A stretch of 64,000 bases of DNA from contig NZ_CP076448.1 in the NCBI RefSeq assembly GCF_019203965.1, positions 310,001-374,000 of the forward strand. The letters run 5' to 3'. Position 1 is the stretch's first letter. Every line of letters starts with the position of its first letter. The translations under genes were made by a program, and so were the position numbers. Under the pieces are notes generated by a model. The model saw nothing but the letters and a program-made list of their open reading frames with translations, searched no databases and was not told the origin of the DNA. Below are positions 27,535-35,745 of the stretch, piece by piece. The stretch comes from Elioraea tepida. Its GTDB lineage: Bacteria > Pseudomonadota > Alphaproteobacteria > Acetobacterales > Acetobacteraceae.

Positions 27535-29433
27535 ATGGGCGGCCGGGTTCATCTATTGGCAAGGCTGGGGCGGTTCTATTGGCGGGCGCGCCTGCCGCTG
27601 GCGCTAGCGAGCCGGATCGGTCGCAGCCACTTCGGGATCGCCCTGAGGACGAGCGACCGGGCGCTCGCGCGGCGCCTTGCGACGCGCGCGACCGCCGCCA
27701 TGGAGAGCCTTGCCGAGGCCGTTGCGATGACCGCCCAGGAGCCACAGCAGCCCACAGACGCCGAACTGATGGAGATCCTGCGCGAGATGTTCGTCGGGAT
27801 CATCGCGAGGAGCGAGCGCGCGCACCTGCACCGCGCCGAGGACTTCGACCCCGACGCCATCCGCGACGACGACACCGACGAGGAGGCGCAGGCGAAGGCC
27901 GAGGCCGACCCGATGGAGAAGGCGACCTACTGGCGCGGCGCCATCACGCGCAACGCGCTGGAAGAGATCCGGCCCTTCACCCAGGCAGCTCTGCGACGCC
28001 GCAACCGCGCCGCACCTGAGCCGGAGGAGCGGCACCGCGCGTTCCTCCGGATGGCGCTGGGCGTCGCCGCCGAGGCGCACGAAATCGGCGGCGCGCGGCG
28101 CGTCGGGCATACGCGGCCCGCCGTCTTCCCCTTCGAGGGCTGGCCCGGCCCCAGCGCGATCGCAGACGCCGAGCATGCAGGCCCAGCGCGCCCGAGCGTC
28201 TCGGCGCTGTTCGCGGATCACGCCGAGCGGAAGCGGTGGAGCCCGGCGAACCGGCAGAAGGCCGCCGTAGCGGTGCGGCTGTTCTCAGGCCTCGTTGGAG
28301 ACCGAGCCGTTTCGGTCATTCGCAAGACCGACGCCGCCGACTTCAAGCGACAGTTGGAGAAGATGCCCGCCGCCTGGGCGCAGGCGGCGATCTACCGCGA
28401 CGCCGCCGCAGCGGGCGATCTCCGCGCCGTGATGGAGACCGTCAAGAAGCTGCGCGACACTCTGGCGGCGACGAAGGATCCCACGATCACGCTGCCCGAT
28501 GGCTCGACCGTGCCGCGCGAGCGCGCCGAGGTCTTGGCGGCGCCCATGCATCCCAAGACCATCAACATCCACCTGGAGTTCTTCTTCTCCGCGTTCCGCC
28601 GCTTCATCGCCGAGGGCGAGTTCGTCGGCGAGAATCCCTTCGCCGCGCTGCGCTTCGACAAGCGCGAGCTGCGCCACAGCGCCGACGACGACAACGGGCG
28701 CGACGCCTGGCCGCGTGCGCAGCTACAGACGCTCTTCGATTCGCCGCTCTGGACCGGCTGCAAGGGCGCCACGCGCCGCAAGGAGGCGGGCCCGGTGGTG
28801 ATTGAGGACGGATGGTTCTGGGCGCCGCTCATTGCCCTCTATGCCGGCCTCCGGATGGAGGAGGTGCTCCAGCTCCGCACCGCCGACATCGCGAGCATGG
28901 ACGGCCTGCCCGTGATCCGCGTCGCGTGGTCGAACGAGCAGCGCAAGAAGTCGCGCTCCGCGCGGCGCGTCGTGCCGATCCATTCTCACCTCATCCGCGT
29001 TGGCCTGCTCGACTTCGCCGAGGAGGCACGCACGCGCGGCGTGCGCCTGCTGTTCCCCGAGCTGCCGAAGACGCAGCCGCGCAATACGCTACAGGCCTAT
29101 TTCTCGCGGCGCTTCGTGGTGCTGCGACGCGAGCTCGGCATCCCCGACCGGCACGACTTCCACGCGCTGCGAACGACCTTCGACACGGCCCTCGAACGGC
29201 AGCCGACGACCAACACGACGCTGGTTCGAATGGCGATGGGCCACAGCCTCGGGCGCGATATGGCGAGCCACTACGCCAAGATCACGCCGCCCGACTTCGC
29301 GCCGCTGATCCAGTCCCTCGACTTCGGCCTCGACCTCACGGCGCTGATCGCCTCACGCGGGCGCCGCCAGCGCCCCTTCGAGATCCACCCGACCCGCGAG
29401 GAGGACCAGGCGAAGCCCGACGCCGACCAGTAG
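27535..29433 (+). CDS. Tyrosine recombinase / integrase
   Basis: A site-specific integrase of about 632 residues from the ATG at 27535; a GTG at 27496 would add 13. The N-terminal part (LARLGRFYWRARLPLALA, then SDRALARRLATRAT) matches the DUF6538-like head common in alphaproteobacterial integrases. An unusually long acidic middle section (about 60-230) precedes a core-binding domain. The catalytic domain has Arg in GLRMEEVLQLR (near 439), HxxR in HDFHALRTT (near 542), His in MGHSLG and the Tyr nucleophile in ASHYAKI (near 579), so it looks active. Its position right after tRNA-Ser suggests integration at the tRNA 3' end. Confidence 0.92.
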   Translation: MGGRVHLLARLGRFYWRARLPLALASRIGRSHFGIALRTSDRALARRLATRATAAMESLAEAVAMTAQEPQQPTDAELMEILREMFVGIIARSERAHLHRAEDFDPDAIRDDDTDEEAQAKAEADPMEKATYWRGAITRNALEEIRPFTQAALRRRNRAAPEPEERHRAFLRMALGVAAEAHEIGGARRVGHTRPAVFPFEGWPGPSAIADAEHAGPARPSVSALFADHAERKRWSPANRQKAAVAVRLFSGLVGDRAVSVIRKTDAADFKRQLEKMPAAWAQAAIYRDAAAAGDLRAVMETVKKLRDTLAATKDPTITLPDGSTVPRERAEVLAAPMHPKTINIHLEFFFSAFRRFIAEGEFVGENPFAALRFDKRELRHSADDDNGRDAWPRAQLQTLFDSPLWTGCKGATRRKEAGPVVIEDGWFWAPLIALYAGLRMEEVLQLRTADIASMDGLPVIRVAWSNEQRKKSRSARRVVPIHSHLIRVGLLDFAEEARTRGVRLLFPELPKTQPRNTLQAYFSRRFVVLRRELGIPDRHDFHALRTTFDTALERQPTTNTTLVRMAMGHSLGRDMASHYAKITPPDFAPLIQSLDFGLDLTALIASRGRRQRPFEIHPTREEDQAKPDADQ

Positions 29434-29846
29434 CGGCCCCCGCCCGGCGGTCCCGTCCGGGGTCCCATCGCGGCACGCCGCGATGAGTGCCCCGGAAGGC
29501 CAAGCCGCCTCCGGCGGGGCACCCGTGCGGGCACCGCCTTAACCGGCCCGGCGAGAGGCGGCGAGGGCCCGGGGTGCGCGCCGCGCAGCGGCACGCCCGA
29601 GGCGGGCCACCTCACACGGTTCGCCTTGCGCGACCGCTCATCGGCCCGGTACCGTATTTCAACCGTTGGGGCCGAGTCGTGATCGCCGGGATCCTGCTGA
29701 CCAAGTTCTCCGCGAGGGGCTGCGCGAGACGCCGGAATGGCAGGCGCTGGACCCCGCCAACCCCTGCACATTCTTGCTCTCTTTTCAATGTCCTGTTATT
29801 ATAATCTACGTAACGACACCATGACAAACATACGGATAATGCAGAG
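29434..29846. other. Intergenic region with strong hairpins and a GC-to-AT transition
   Basis: No gene is seen in these 413 bases. Just after the integrase lies a perfect ATCGCGGC-AC-GCCGCGAT inverted repeat (29467-29484). A longer hairpin follows whose arms are GTGCCCCG and CGGGGCAC, about 29488-29523. They could end transcription or act as recombination structures. From about 29760 the base composition drops sharply to AT-rich, and a TATAAT box at 29800-29805 with a possible TTGCTC about 20 bases upstream may drive the next gene. Confidence 0.5.
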
Positions 29847-30275
29847 ATGAACTTACCAGCCAAAATGATGGGAGCTTTTGTCGGCTTCTTTGCTGGATCA
29901 TTAGTACTACTCCTGCTTTTTTACTTTATTCAGTTTACAATGGAGCTTTTTGAAATTAGAAGAGCTAGAATTGCGGTTCCAGTCAAGCTTTTTGTCCTCC
30001 CATTGATAACAGCTTTTGTCGGCTTTAAGGTCGGACCCACTTTGTCTGTTGTCGTCCAGGACTATCTTGGGGACTCAGGTCCATTGACGCGTTTTTTGTT
30101 TGCAGCGCCGATTTTTTGGGCAGTTGTAGTTTTAGGTTATGTTCAAGTTTTTGAGCCGTTTGGCCGCTGGATATCAGAAGACGAGTGGATTTTAGTGGCA
30201 AAAATCATTTTGTTTCCGATTGGCGTCTTATGGGCTGGGGCGCTCTTCTTTATGAAGTTCGTTTTTCGTGAGTAA
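29847..30275 (+). CDS. AT-rich small integral membrane protein, unknown function
   Basis: 142 residues with about four hydrophobic membrane segments: near 8-32 (AFVGFFAGSLVLLLLFYFI), 48-66, 83-103 and 115-135. Charged loops RRARIAVPV and EPFGRWISEDEW lie between them. Codon use is strikingly AT-rich against the GC-rich surroundings, so the gene is recently acquired from a different source. No family is recognised. It stands alone between an integrase and a broken primase, a typical place for cargo genes. A defence or toxin role is possible but unsupported. Confidence 0.7.
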   Translation: MNLPAKMMGAFVGFFAGSLVLLLLFYFIQFTMELFEIRRARIAVPVKLFVLPLITAFVGFKVGPTLSVVVQDYLGDSGPLTRFLFAAPIFWAVVVLGYVQVFEPFGRWISEDEWILVAKIILFPIGVLWAGALFFMKFVFRE

Positions 30276-30442
30276 GACCTTGTTTCTTGTGTTCTGAGTA
30301 GCGGTGGTAGAGCAGTATTGGTGACAGGCGACGCCGAGAGCCGGATCGCGGCGTAGGATCCATACTCCTGTCCGCGCGGCGCGCGCGCAACACCTCGGAC
30401 GCCCGCGCCAACGCCTTGCCGCGCAAGCGTTCCGCGCCGTGT

Positions 30443-30456
30443 GCGCAATGTTGCGC
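30443..30456. promoter_or_regulatory. Perfect inverted repeat GCGCAA-TG-TTGCGC
   Basis: A 14-base inverted repeat lies 66 bases before an ATG with a good ribosome site at 30523. It resembles a dimeric repressor operator. The gene it would control is truncated (see 30523), so it may be a relic. Confidence 0.35.
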
Positions 30457-30522
30457 GACAGATTCGCCGTGGCGGATTTCGCGCCCTATGTGACGTCCAG
30501 ACGCTACACAGGGAGAGCGACC

Positions 30523-30690
30523 ATGCAGAAGTCCGCCACCGCCAAGAACACCAGACAGAAGCCCGCGCGCAAGCCGACGCCGAAGCAGCGTGCACAGCCG
30601 CGCGCCCCGCTGACGCCCGACCAGCTGGCCGCGCTCGACGTCCTGTTCGACGCCGCCACAGAAGGCGGCCCGCCCCGTGCTGATCTTGAT
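30523..30690 (+). pseudogene. 5' fragment of an unknown gene, cut at a recombination junction
   Basis: An ATG at 30523 follows a clear ribosome site (AGGGAGAGCGACC) and begins MQKSATAKNTRQKPARKP, then TPDQLAALDVLFDAATEG. This basic-then-helical N-terminus looks like a genuine small plasmid or phage protein. Around 30685-30700 the sequence becomes the antisense of the primase gene, so the downstream reading is meaningless. The 3' boundary is approximate. The two incomplete genes meet tail to tail here. Confidence 0.4.
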
Positions 30691-31903
30691 CTTGTGCGCC
30701 GCCTCGCGGTTCAGGCGATGGATAAGGTTCCGCGCGAAGGTGAAGGCCTGGCCGCGCGGCGCCGCCTGCCAGCAAGCGCCGGTCCATCGCAACCACTGCC
30801 CGGTGTCCTCGACGTGGCGCAACGTGTCGGCGTGCTGCGCCTCGAACATTCTGGCGACGCCATCCTCGGAAAGCTCAAGGTCGAGCGGCGCGGACGGCGC
30901 GGCGGAAAGTGTCTGCGGCGCGGACACTTTCGCGGCACGGCGCTGGATGGCTGGCTTCCACCCGTTCTGTCGCGCCTCCCAGAACAGCGTGCCGACCGTC
31001 ACCTCCGGCGGCGAGGTCCGGAAGCTCTCCCACTTGCGTCGCGTCTCCGCCGGATCGTGCTTCGGCGACTGCGCGGACCAGGCGTAGAACAGCTCGGCGC
31101 CGTCGTCGCCCAGCGCATCCCAGATGGCCGCGCCGATACGGAACCAGCCGTGCCAGTCATGCGTGTTCGGGACGTGGCGAAGCGCGTCTTCTACCGCAGC
31201 CCGCGTGGGAGGCGGCCAGCCGCCCGGCGGCGGGGCGCTGGGACGTGGCGGCGGCGTCGCGGGTGCCGAGGATGCGGCCGAGCCCGTGGCGGCCTGTGCG
31301 GGCTTCCCACGGCCGCCCGTGAGGCGCCCGGCGGCGGCCAGTATCGCCTCGGCCGATGCCAGGAATTCGACCAGCGCCGCGGGCGCGGCGAGCGGCAAGT
31401 CGGCAAGCGGCACCACGTCGAGCCCGCCGCCATGCCATTCGTAGTCGCGGCCGGCGTCCGGATGCACGCCGTAGGCTACGAACTGTTGCCCGGAGCCGAG
31501 GATTTCCACTTGCGCCTTGCTGCCATCGGCGAGTGTGTATTCGCCGGTCAGCAGCTTCTTACCGGCCTCGGCGGCGCGGTAGGGGATCAGCAGCTTCGGC
31601 GGCCTGCCGATGCGGCGCAGCGGGTTGGCGCCGATGACCCGCTCGGCCTCGGCGGCCAGGTGCTCGGCGAGCGCGGCGTCGAGCACGTCGATATCAACGG
31701 CCCGCACCTCGTCGGTCCTGACGCCGGTGTTGTCGGCATCGCGGAGACGCTGCCAGGCGGCGATGCGCTCCGCCGTGACGGGAAGAGATTGCCACCCGTC
31801 GAGAACCGGGCGCTTGCCGCGGACCGGAATCGGGCAGTAACCGTTGTTGAAGAGGACCAGTCGCAGCGCGGTGACGGCGGCGTGGTGCGGGGTGCCGGAG
31901 GCG

Positions 31904-32191
31904 TCAGGCATGGTCCGCCTCCCCGGCGAGACGGGCGCGAACAAGGCGATGGAGCCGGAACAGCTGCGCCGCCTGCTGCCAGGTGATCCGCTCGTATCCC
32001 CGGCACGCCATATGTTGAAGCCAATGCCAGCGGGCTTCGTCGTTGATGGTGTTGGAGTGCTCGGCGGCGAGGTCGCAGGCGCACTCCCAGGCGCGCCGCT
32101 GGATCGTCTGCGGCGGCGGGATCAGGGCGGTGAGCGGTGCCGAAACTTGCCGTTCCGGCTCATACTCTGGTAGAACGCGATCAGCACGCAT
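31904..32191 (-). CDS. Small hypothetical protein upstream of the primase
   Basis: 95 residues, overlapping the primase start by eight bases, which suggests translational coupling. The central part has many Trp, His and Arg residues (RRAWECACDLAAEHSNTIN, ARWHWLQHMACRGYERITW), reminiscent of the short DUF6074-like proteins seen in alphaproteobacterial prophages and plasmids. No catalytic or metal motif is obvious. It belongs with the primase as the front of a former replication module. Confidence 0.55.
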   Translation of the reverse strand: MRADRVLPEYEPERQVSAPLTALIPPPQTIQRRAWECACDLAAEHSNTINDEARWHWLQHMACRGYERITWQQAAQLFRLHRLVRARLAGEADHA

Positions 32192-32271
32192 CGTCTGCGT
32201 TTCCTTGCTGACCGCGTGCTAGGTTTTGCGTGAGCGCGCCGCCCTATGCTGCTGGAAAGGCTTGGCTTCTA

Positions 32272-32321
32272 CAGCCTTGCCAAGGTTGGGGTCGAGGGTT
32301 CGAATCCCTTCGCCGGCTCCA
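32272..32321 (+). repeat. 3' half of tRNA-Gly(GCC), probable relic attachment site
   Basis: The anticodon arm CAGCC-TTGCCAA-GGTTG (anticodon GCC), variable region GGGTC, T-arm GAGGG-TTCGAAT-CCCTT, acceptor strand CGCCGGC and TCCA are all intact. These are exactly the features of the 3' half of bacterial tRNA-Gly(GCC). The preceding bases (GCTGGAAAGGCTTGGCTTCT) do not form a D-arm or acceptor 5' strand, so no full tRNA exists. Such 3' fragments are left as att repeats when an element integrates in a tRNA gene. Confidence 0.75.
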
Positions 32322-32616
32322 ATTGCCGCGTATCCAACCCTTCTCCCGACCGGTGACCGGCGCCGAAAGCCGCAGGTTTCCCGCGCCGTTGCGCGCGGAC
32401 CTTGAGACTGCGCAGGCGGAACGAGGGCCGTTTTCGCTCTCCGGACGGCGGATTCTCTCAGAACCTTGATACTGGGCCGATTTAGTCTACAAGCTTAACG
32501 CTTTGATCTGACAATGTATTCCGTTGGGGTTACGACACCGAAGTTCGCATTTCGACCGCCCGAGCGGTCGCAGCGCGGTGCCGAAAGGTGGGCGACTCGC
32601 CCCCGAGCTCATCGCC

Positions 32617-35600
32617 CTATCCCGCTTCCGCGTGGCCCCTGGACCCTCCGCTCGTGCGCAGCGCTTCCCACAGCGCGCCGGGACCAAGCAGCATCGAGAT
32701 CAAGCCCGCCTGAATCGCCTCCGAGTTCAGCGCCTGGCGGCTCATGCTGCCGTGTGCCTCCATCGTGGCGATGATCGCGTTCAGCAGCTCCTCCCGCAGA
32801 TTCGGCGAGTTGCCGAACTGCTCGCGCGTGTTCGCCGCAGCCTGGGCACGCAGCGTGGCGCCCTCCATCATCTTGGACCGCAAGCTCTCAGCGAAGGCGA
32901 CCCGGTCGCCATCCGTCAACTCCCCCTCGAAGAGGTCGTTCAGCGCGCGGATGATCTCGCCAAGCCGCTGCTTCTGCCGATCCTGCACCTGGCCCGAGCC
33001 GACCTCGGTCGGCGGCTTCAGCCCCTCGGCGGGCTCGCCGCCGGCAAGCTTTAGCCGCTGCTGGCCGAGGTCGCGCATGCGGTGATGCGTCAGCCGCAGC
33101 GCCGAAAGATCCACCCCCTCCCGCTCCCGCCCATAGTCCAACAACGGCAGCAGCATCTTGCTGAACAGGTAGAGCTTCTCGAAGTCGGTGTTCCCGTAGT
33201 CGAACATCTGCCCGAGGAACTCGTACAGCCGCACATAGCTGCCGAGGTCGCGCTTGAAGAGCAGCAGCACCTCCATCTCGGCCTTGGCCGCCTCGCGCGC
33301 TTTCGTCCCGTCCGCCCCGGCCCTCGAGGCCTGCTGTGCCTGCCGGAAGCGGGTCAGCAGCCGGTTGCTCACCGGCCCGATGGCGGCGTCCAGATCCGCC
33401 GGCGTCGCCTTCGGCTTCACCGCCACCTTGGCCACGCGCTCGACCTCGAAGCGGTCGTAGAGGCCCATCGCATCGAGCTTCTTGCGGAGATCCAGCACCA
33501 CATTGGGGTCGCTGACATCGGCGAGCTCGGCAGTGCCATGGTACTGCCTGAAGGCGGCCAGGATCTCCTCGGGCTCGTTGACGAAGTCGACGATGTAGGT
33601 GGTGTCCTTCCCCGGATGGGCGCGGTTGAGGCGCGAGAGCGTCTGCACTGCCTGGATGCCGGCAAGGCGCTTGTCGACATACATGGCGCAGAGCAGCGGC
33701 TGGTCGAAGCCGGTCTGGAACTTATTTGCCACGAGCAGCAGGCTGAACTCCGGCGTAGCGAAGGCCTCGCGGATGTCGCGCCCGCGCAAGCCAGGGTTCA
33801 TGTTGGCCTCGGTGAAGGACTCGGAGCCCATTTCCGGGTCACTGACCTCGCCGGAGAAGGCGACTAGCACTCCGATCGGGTAGCGCCGCTCGCGGATATA
33901 GGCCTCCATCGCCGTCTTCCAGCGCACGGCCTCCTTGCGGCTCGCCGTGACCACCATCGCCTTCGCCCGGCCGCCGAGCAGATGCGCGACATTCTGTCGG
34001 AAGTGCTCGACGACGATCCGCACCCTTGCCGCGATGTTGTAGGGATGCAGCCGCACCCAGCCCAGGATGCCCTTCTTCGCTTCGCTCGCATCCACCTCCC
34101 GCTCGTCGAGCTCGCGCCCCTCATGCGTCAGGCGGAAGGCCATGCGGTAGGAGGTGTAGTTGCGCAGCACATCGAGGATGAACCCCTCCTCGATCGCCTG
34201 GCGCATGGAATAGACGTGGAAGGGCGCGGGCAGGTTCTCCCTGCCCGCGGGGCGCGAGGGGTCGGGGCGGCGGCCGAACAGCTCGAGCGTCTTCGCCTTC
34301 GGGGTCGCGGTGAAGGCGACATAGCTGATGCCGGCATCCTGCGCCGCGCGGGCCTTCATCTCCGCCGCCAGCAGGTCTTCCATATCCACCTCGCCGCCAT
34401 CCTCAAGCGCGGCGATCTCCTCGGCCGAAAGCGTCGCCTTGAGCTTCGCCGCCGCCTGGCCTGTCTGGGAGGAATGCGCCTCATCCGCGATCACCGCGAA
34501 GCGCTTGCCCTGGGTGGCCGCGAGCCGCCGCACCTCAGCCAGCGCGAAGGGGAAGGTCTGGATGGTGCAGACGACGATCTTCTTGCCCTTGGCCAGCGCC
34601 TCAGCGAGTTCGCGGCTCTTGGAGGCACCCTCGCCGGTGATGGTCGCGACCACGCCTTGCGTGCGCTCGAAACCTTCCACCGCCTCCCGCAACTGCCGAT
34701 CCAAAACGTTGCGATCGGAGACCACGAGCACCGTGTCGAACAGCTTGCGGTCCGCCGAATCGTGCAGGTCGGCGAGGAAATGCGCCGTCCAGGCGATGGA
34801 GTTGGTCTTGCCCGACCCTGCCGAGTGCTGGATCAGGTAGCGCCCGCCTGGGCCTTCCTGCAGCACCGCCGCGAGCAGCTTCCGGGTGGCATCCAGCTGG
34901 TGGAAGCGCGGGAAGATCCAGCCCTGAAGGCGCTTCTTCTCGTCCTTCACCGGCACGAGATAGCGGCCGAGGATGTCGAGCCAGGAATGGCGCTCCCACA
35001 CCTCCTCCCACAGATAGGCGGTGGGGGCGCCGTTGGGGTTCGGCGGGTTGCCCGCACCCCCCTCATGGCCGCGGTTGAAGGGGAGGAAGCGGCTGTCCGC
35101 GCCTTCAAGGCACGTGCACATCCGCACCTCGCTGTTGGAGACGGCGAAATGCACCAGCGCGCCGCCGGGAAAGGCGAGGATCGGCTCCGGCGTGTTCCGC
35201 CCCGGCAGCCTCGGCAGGCGGTCGAAGCGGTACTGATCCACCGCATCCTCGACGCGTTGGGTGTAGTCCGACTTGAGCTCGGCGGTGGCGACGGGGATAC
35301 CGTTGAGGAACAGCACGAGGTCGAGGCTGTTCTCGTGATGCGGCGAGTAGCGAAGCTGGCGCACCACGCGCAGGCGGTTGGCGGCGTAGCGGGCGGCCAG
35401 CGCCTCGTTCATCGCCAGCGCCGGGCGGAACTGGGCGAGCTGGATCGGCCGGCGCAGCCCCACGACATCCAGGCCGTGGCGCAGCACCTCCAGCGTGCCC
35501 TGCTTGTCGAGTGCCGCACGCAGCCGGTCAGCGAGCATGGTCGCCGCCGCCGGGCCGTGCGTCTTGGTGAGCGCCTGCCAAGCCTCGGGCTGGGTTTCCT

Positions 35601-35745
35601 GCACCCAGGCGGTCAGGTCCTCCGTGAACAGGCCGCGGGCGCGGTCGTGGCAGGCGGCGGCGCCGGGGTCATACAGCCAGCCATGGGCAGAGAGGTGGGC
35701 GCAGATTGCCTCTTCCAGCCGGGCTTCGCGGTGGAGGTCGGTCAT
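32617..35745 (-). CDS. hsdR: Type I restriction enzyme HsdR
   Basis: A 1042-residue translocase/endonuclease of a type I RM system. The ATG at 35745 overlaps the stop of the upstream nuclease gene (ATGA). The N-terminal PD-(D/E)XK nuclease is seen in NSLDLVLFLNGIPVATAELKS (about 180-200). Superfamily 2 motor motifs follow: QHSAGSGKTNSIAW (Walker A), VIADEAHSSQTG (Walker B) and SYVAFTATPKAKTLELFG, with FQTGFDQPLLCAMYVDKR and QTLSRLNRAHPGKD further on. A helical C-terminal domain contacts the methylase. The frame is intact. The 295 bases between its stop and the tRNA-Gly fragment show no gene. Confidence 0.95.
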   Translation of the reverse strand: MTDLHREARLEEAICAHLSAHGWLYDPGAAACHDRARGLFTEDLTAWVQETQPEAWQALTKTHGPAAATMLADRLRAALDKQGTLEVLRHGLDVVGLRRPIQLAQFRPALAMNEALAARYAANRLRVVRQLRYSPHHENSLDLVLFLNGIPVATAELKSDYTQRVEDAVDQYRFDRLPRLPGRNTPEPILAFPGGALVHFAVSNSEVRMCTCLEGADSRFLPFNRGHEGGAGNPPNPNGAPTAYLWEEVWERHSWLDILGRYLVPVKDEKKRLQGWIFPRFHQLDATRKLLAAVLQEGPGGRYLIQHSAGSGKTNSIAWTAHFLADLHDSADRKLFDTVLVVSDRNVLDRQLREAVEGFERTQGVVATITGEGASKSRELAEALAKGKKIVVCTIQTFPFALAEVRRLAATQGKRFAVIADEAHSSQTGQAAAKLKATLSAEEIAALEDGGEVDMEDLLAAEMKARAAQDAGISYVAFTATPKAKTLELFGRRPDPSRPAGRENLPAPFHVYSMRQAIEEGFILDVLRNYTSYRMAFRLTHEGRELDEREVDASEAKKGILGWVRLHPYNIAARVRIVVEHFRQNVAHLLGGRAKAMVVTASRKEAVRWKTAMEAYIRERRYPIGVLVAFSGEVSDPEMGSESFTEANMNPGLRGRDIREAFATPEFSLLLVANKFQTGFDQPLLCAMYVDKRLAGIQAVQTLSRLNRAHPGKDTTYIVDFVNEPEEILAAFRQYHGTAELADVSDPNVVLDLRKKLDAMGLYDRFEVERVAKVAVKPKATPADLDAAIGPVSNRLLTRFRQAQQASRAGADGTKAREAAKAEMEVLLLFKRDLGSYVRLYEFLGQMFDYGNTDFEKLYLFSKMLLPLLDYGREREGVDLSALRLTHHRMRDLGQQRLKLAGGEPAEGLKPPTEVGSGQVQDRQKQRLGEIIRALNDLFEGELTDGDRVAFAESLRSKMMEGATLRAQAAANTREQFGNSPNLREELLNAIIATMEAHGSMSRQALNSEAIQAGLISMLLGPGALWEALRTSGGSRGHAEAG

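Larger units (their letters stand above)
30250..31911 (-). pseudogene. Bifunctional primase-polymerase (phage/plasmid type), 3' truncated
   Basis: Reading left from the ATG at 31911, the first roughly 405 residues look genuine. They comprise a prim-pol domain (about 10-190; NGYCPIPVRGKRPVLDGWQ, VRAVDIDVLD, GSGQQFVAYGVHP), a proline-rich linker, and a PriCT-type domain (about 225-320; DWHGWFRIGAAIWDALG, AETRRKWESFR). A short start of the D5 helicase-type N-region (GQWLRWTGACWQ) follows. From near 30690 to the stop at 30250 the residues are Arg/Gly-rich and lie antisense to another gene start, so the helicase half is lost. Such proteins replicate mobile elements; this one is probably dead. Confidence 0.75.

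Noticed and set aside
32224-32330. Complete tRNA-Gly or tmRNA gene
   Set aside because: Upstream bases do not form the D-arm or the 5' acceptor strand needed to pair with CGCCGGC, so only a 3' half remains.
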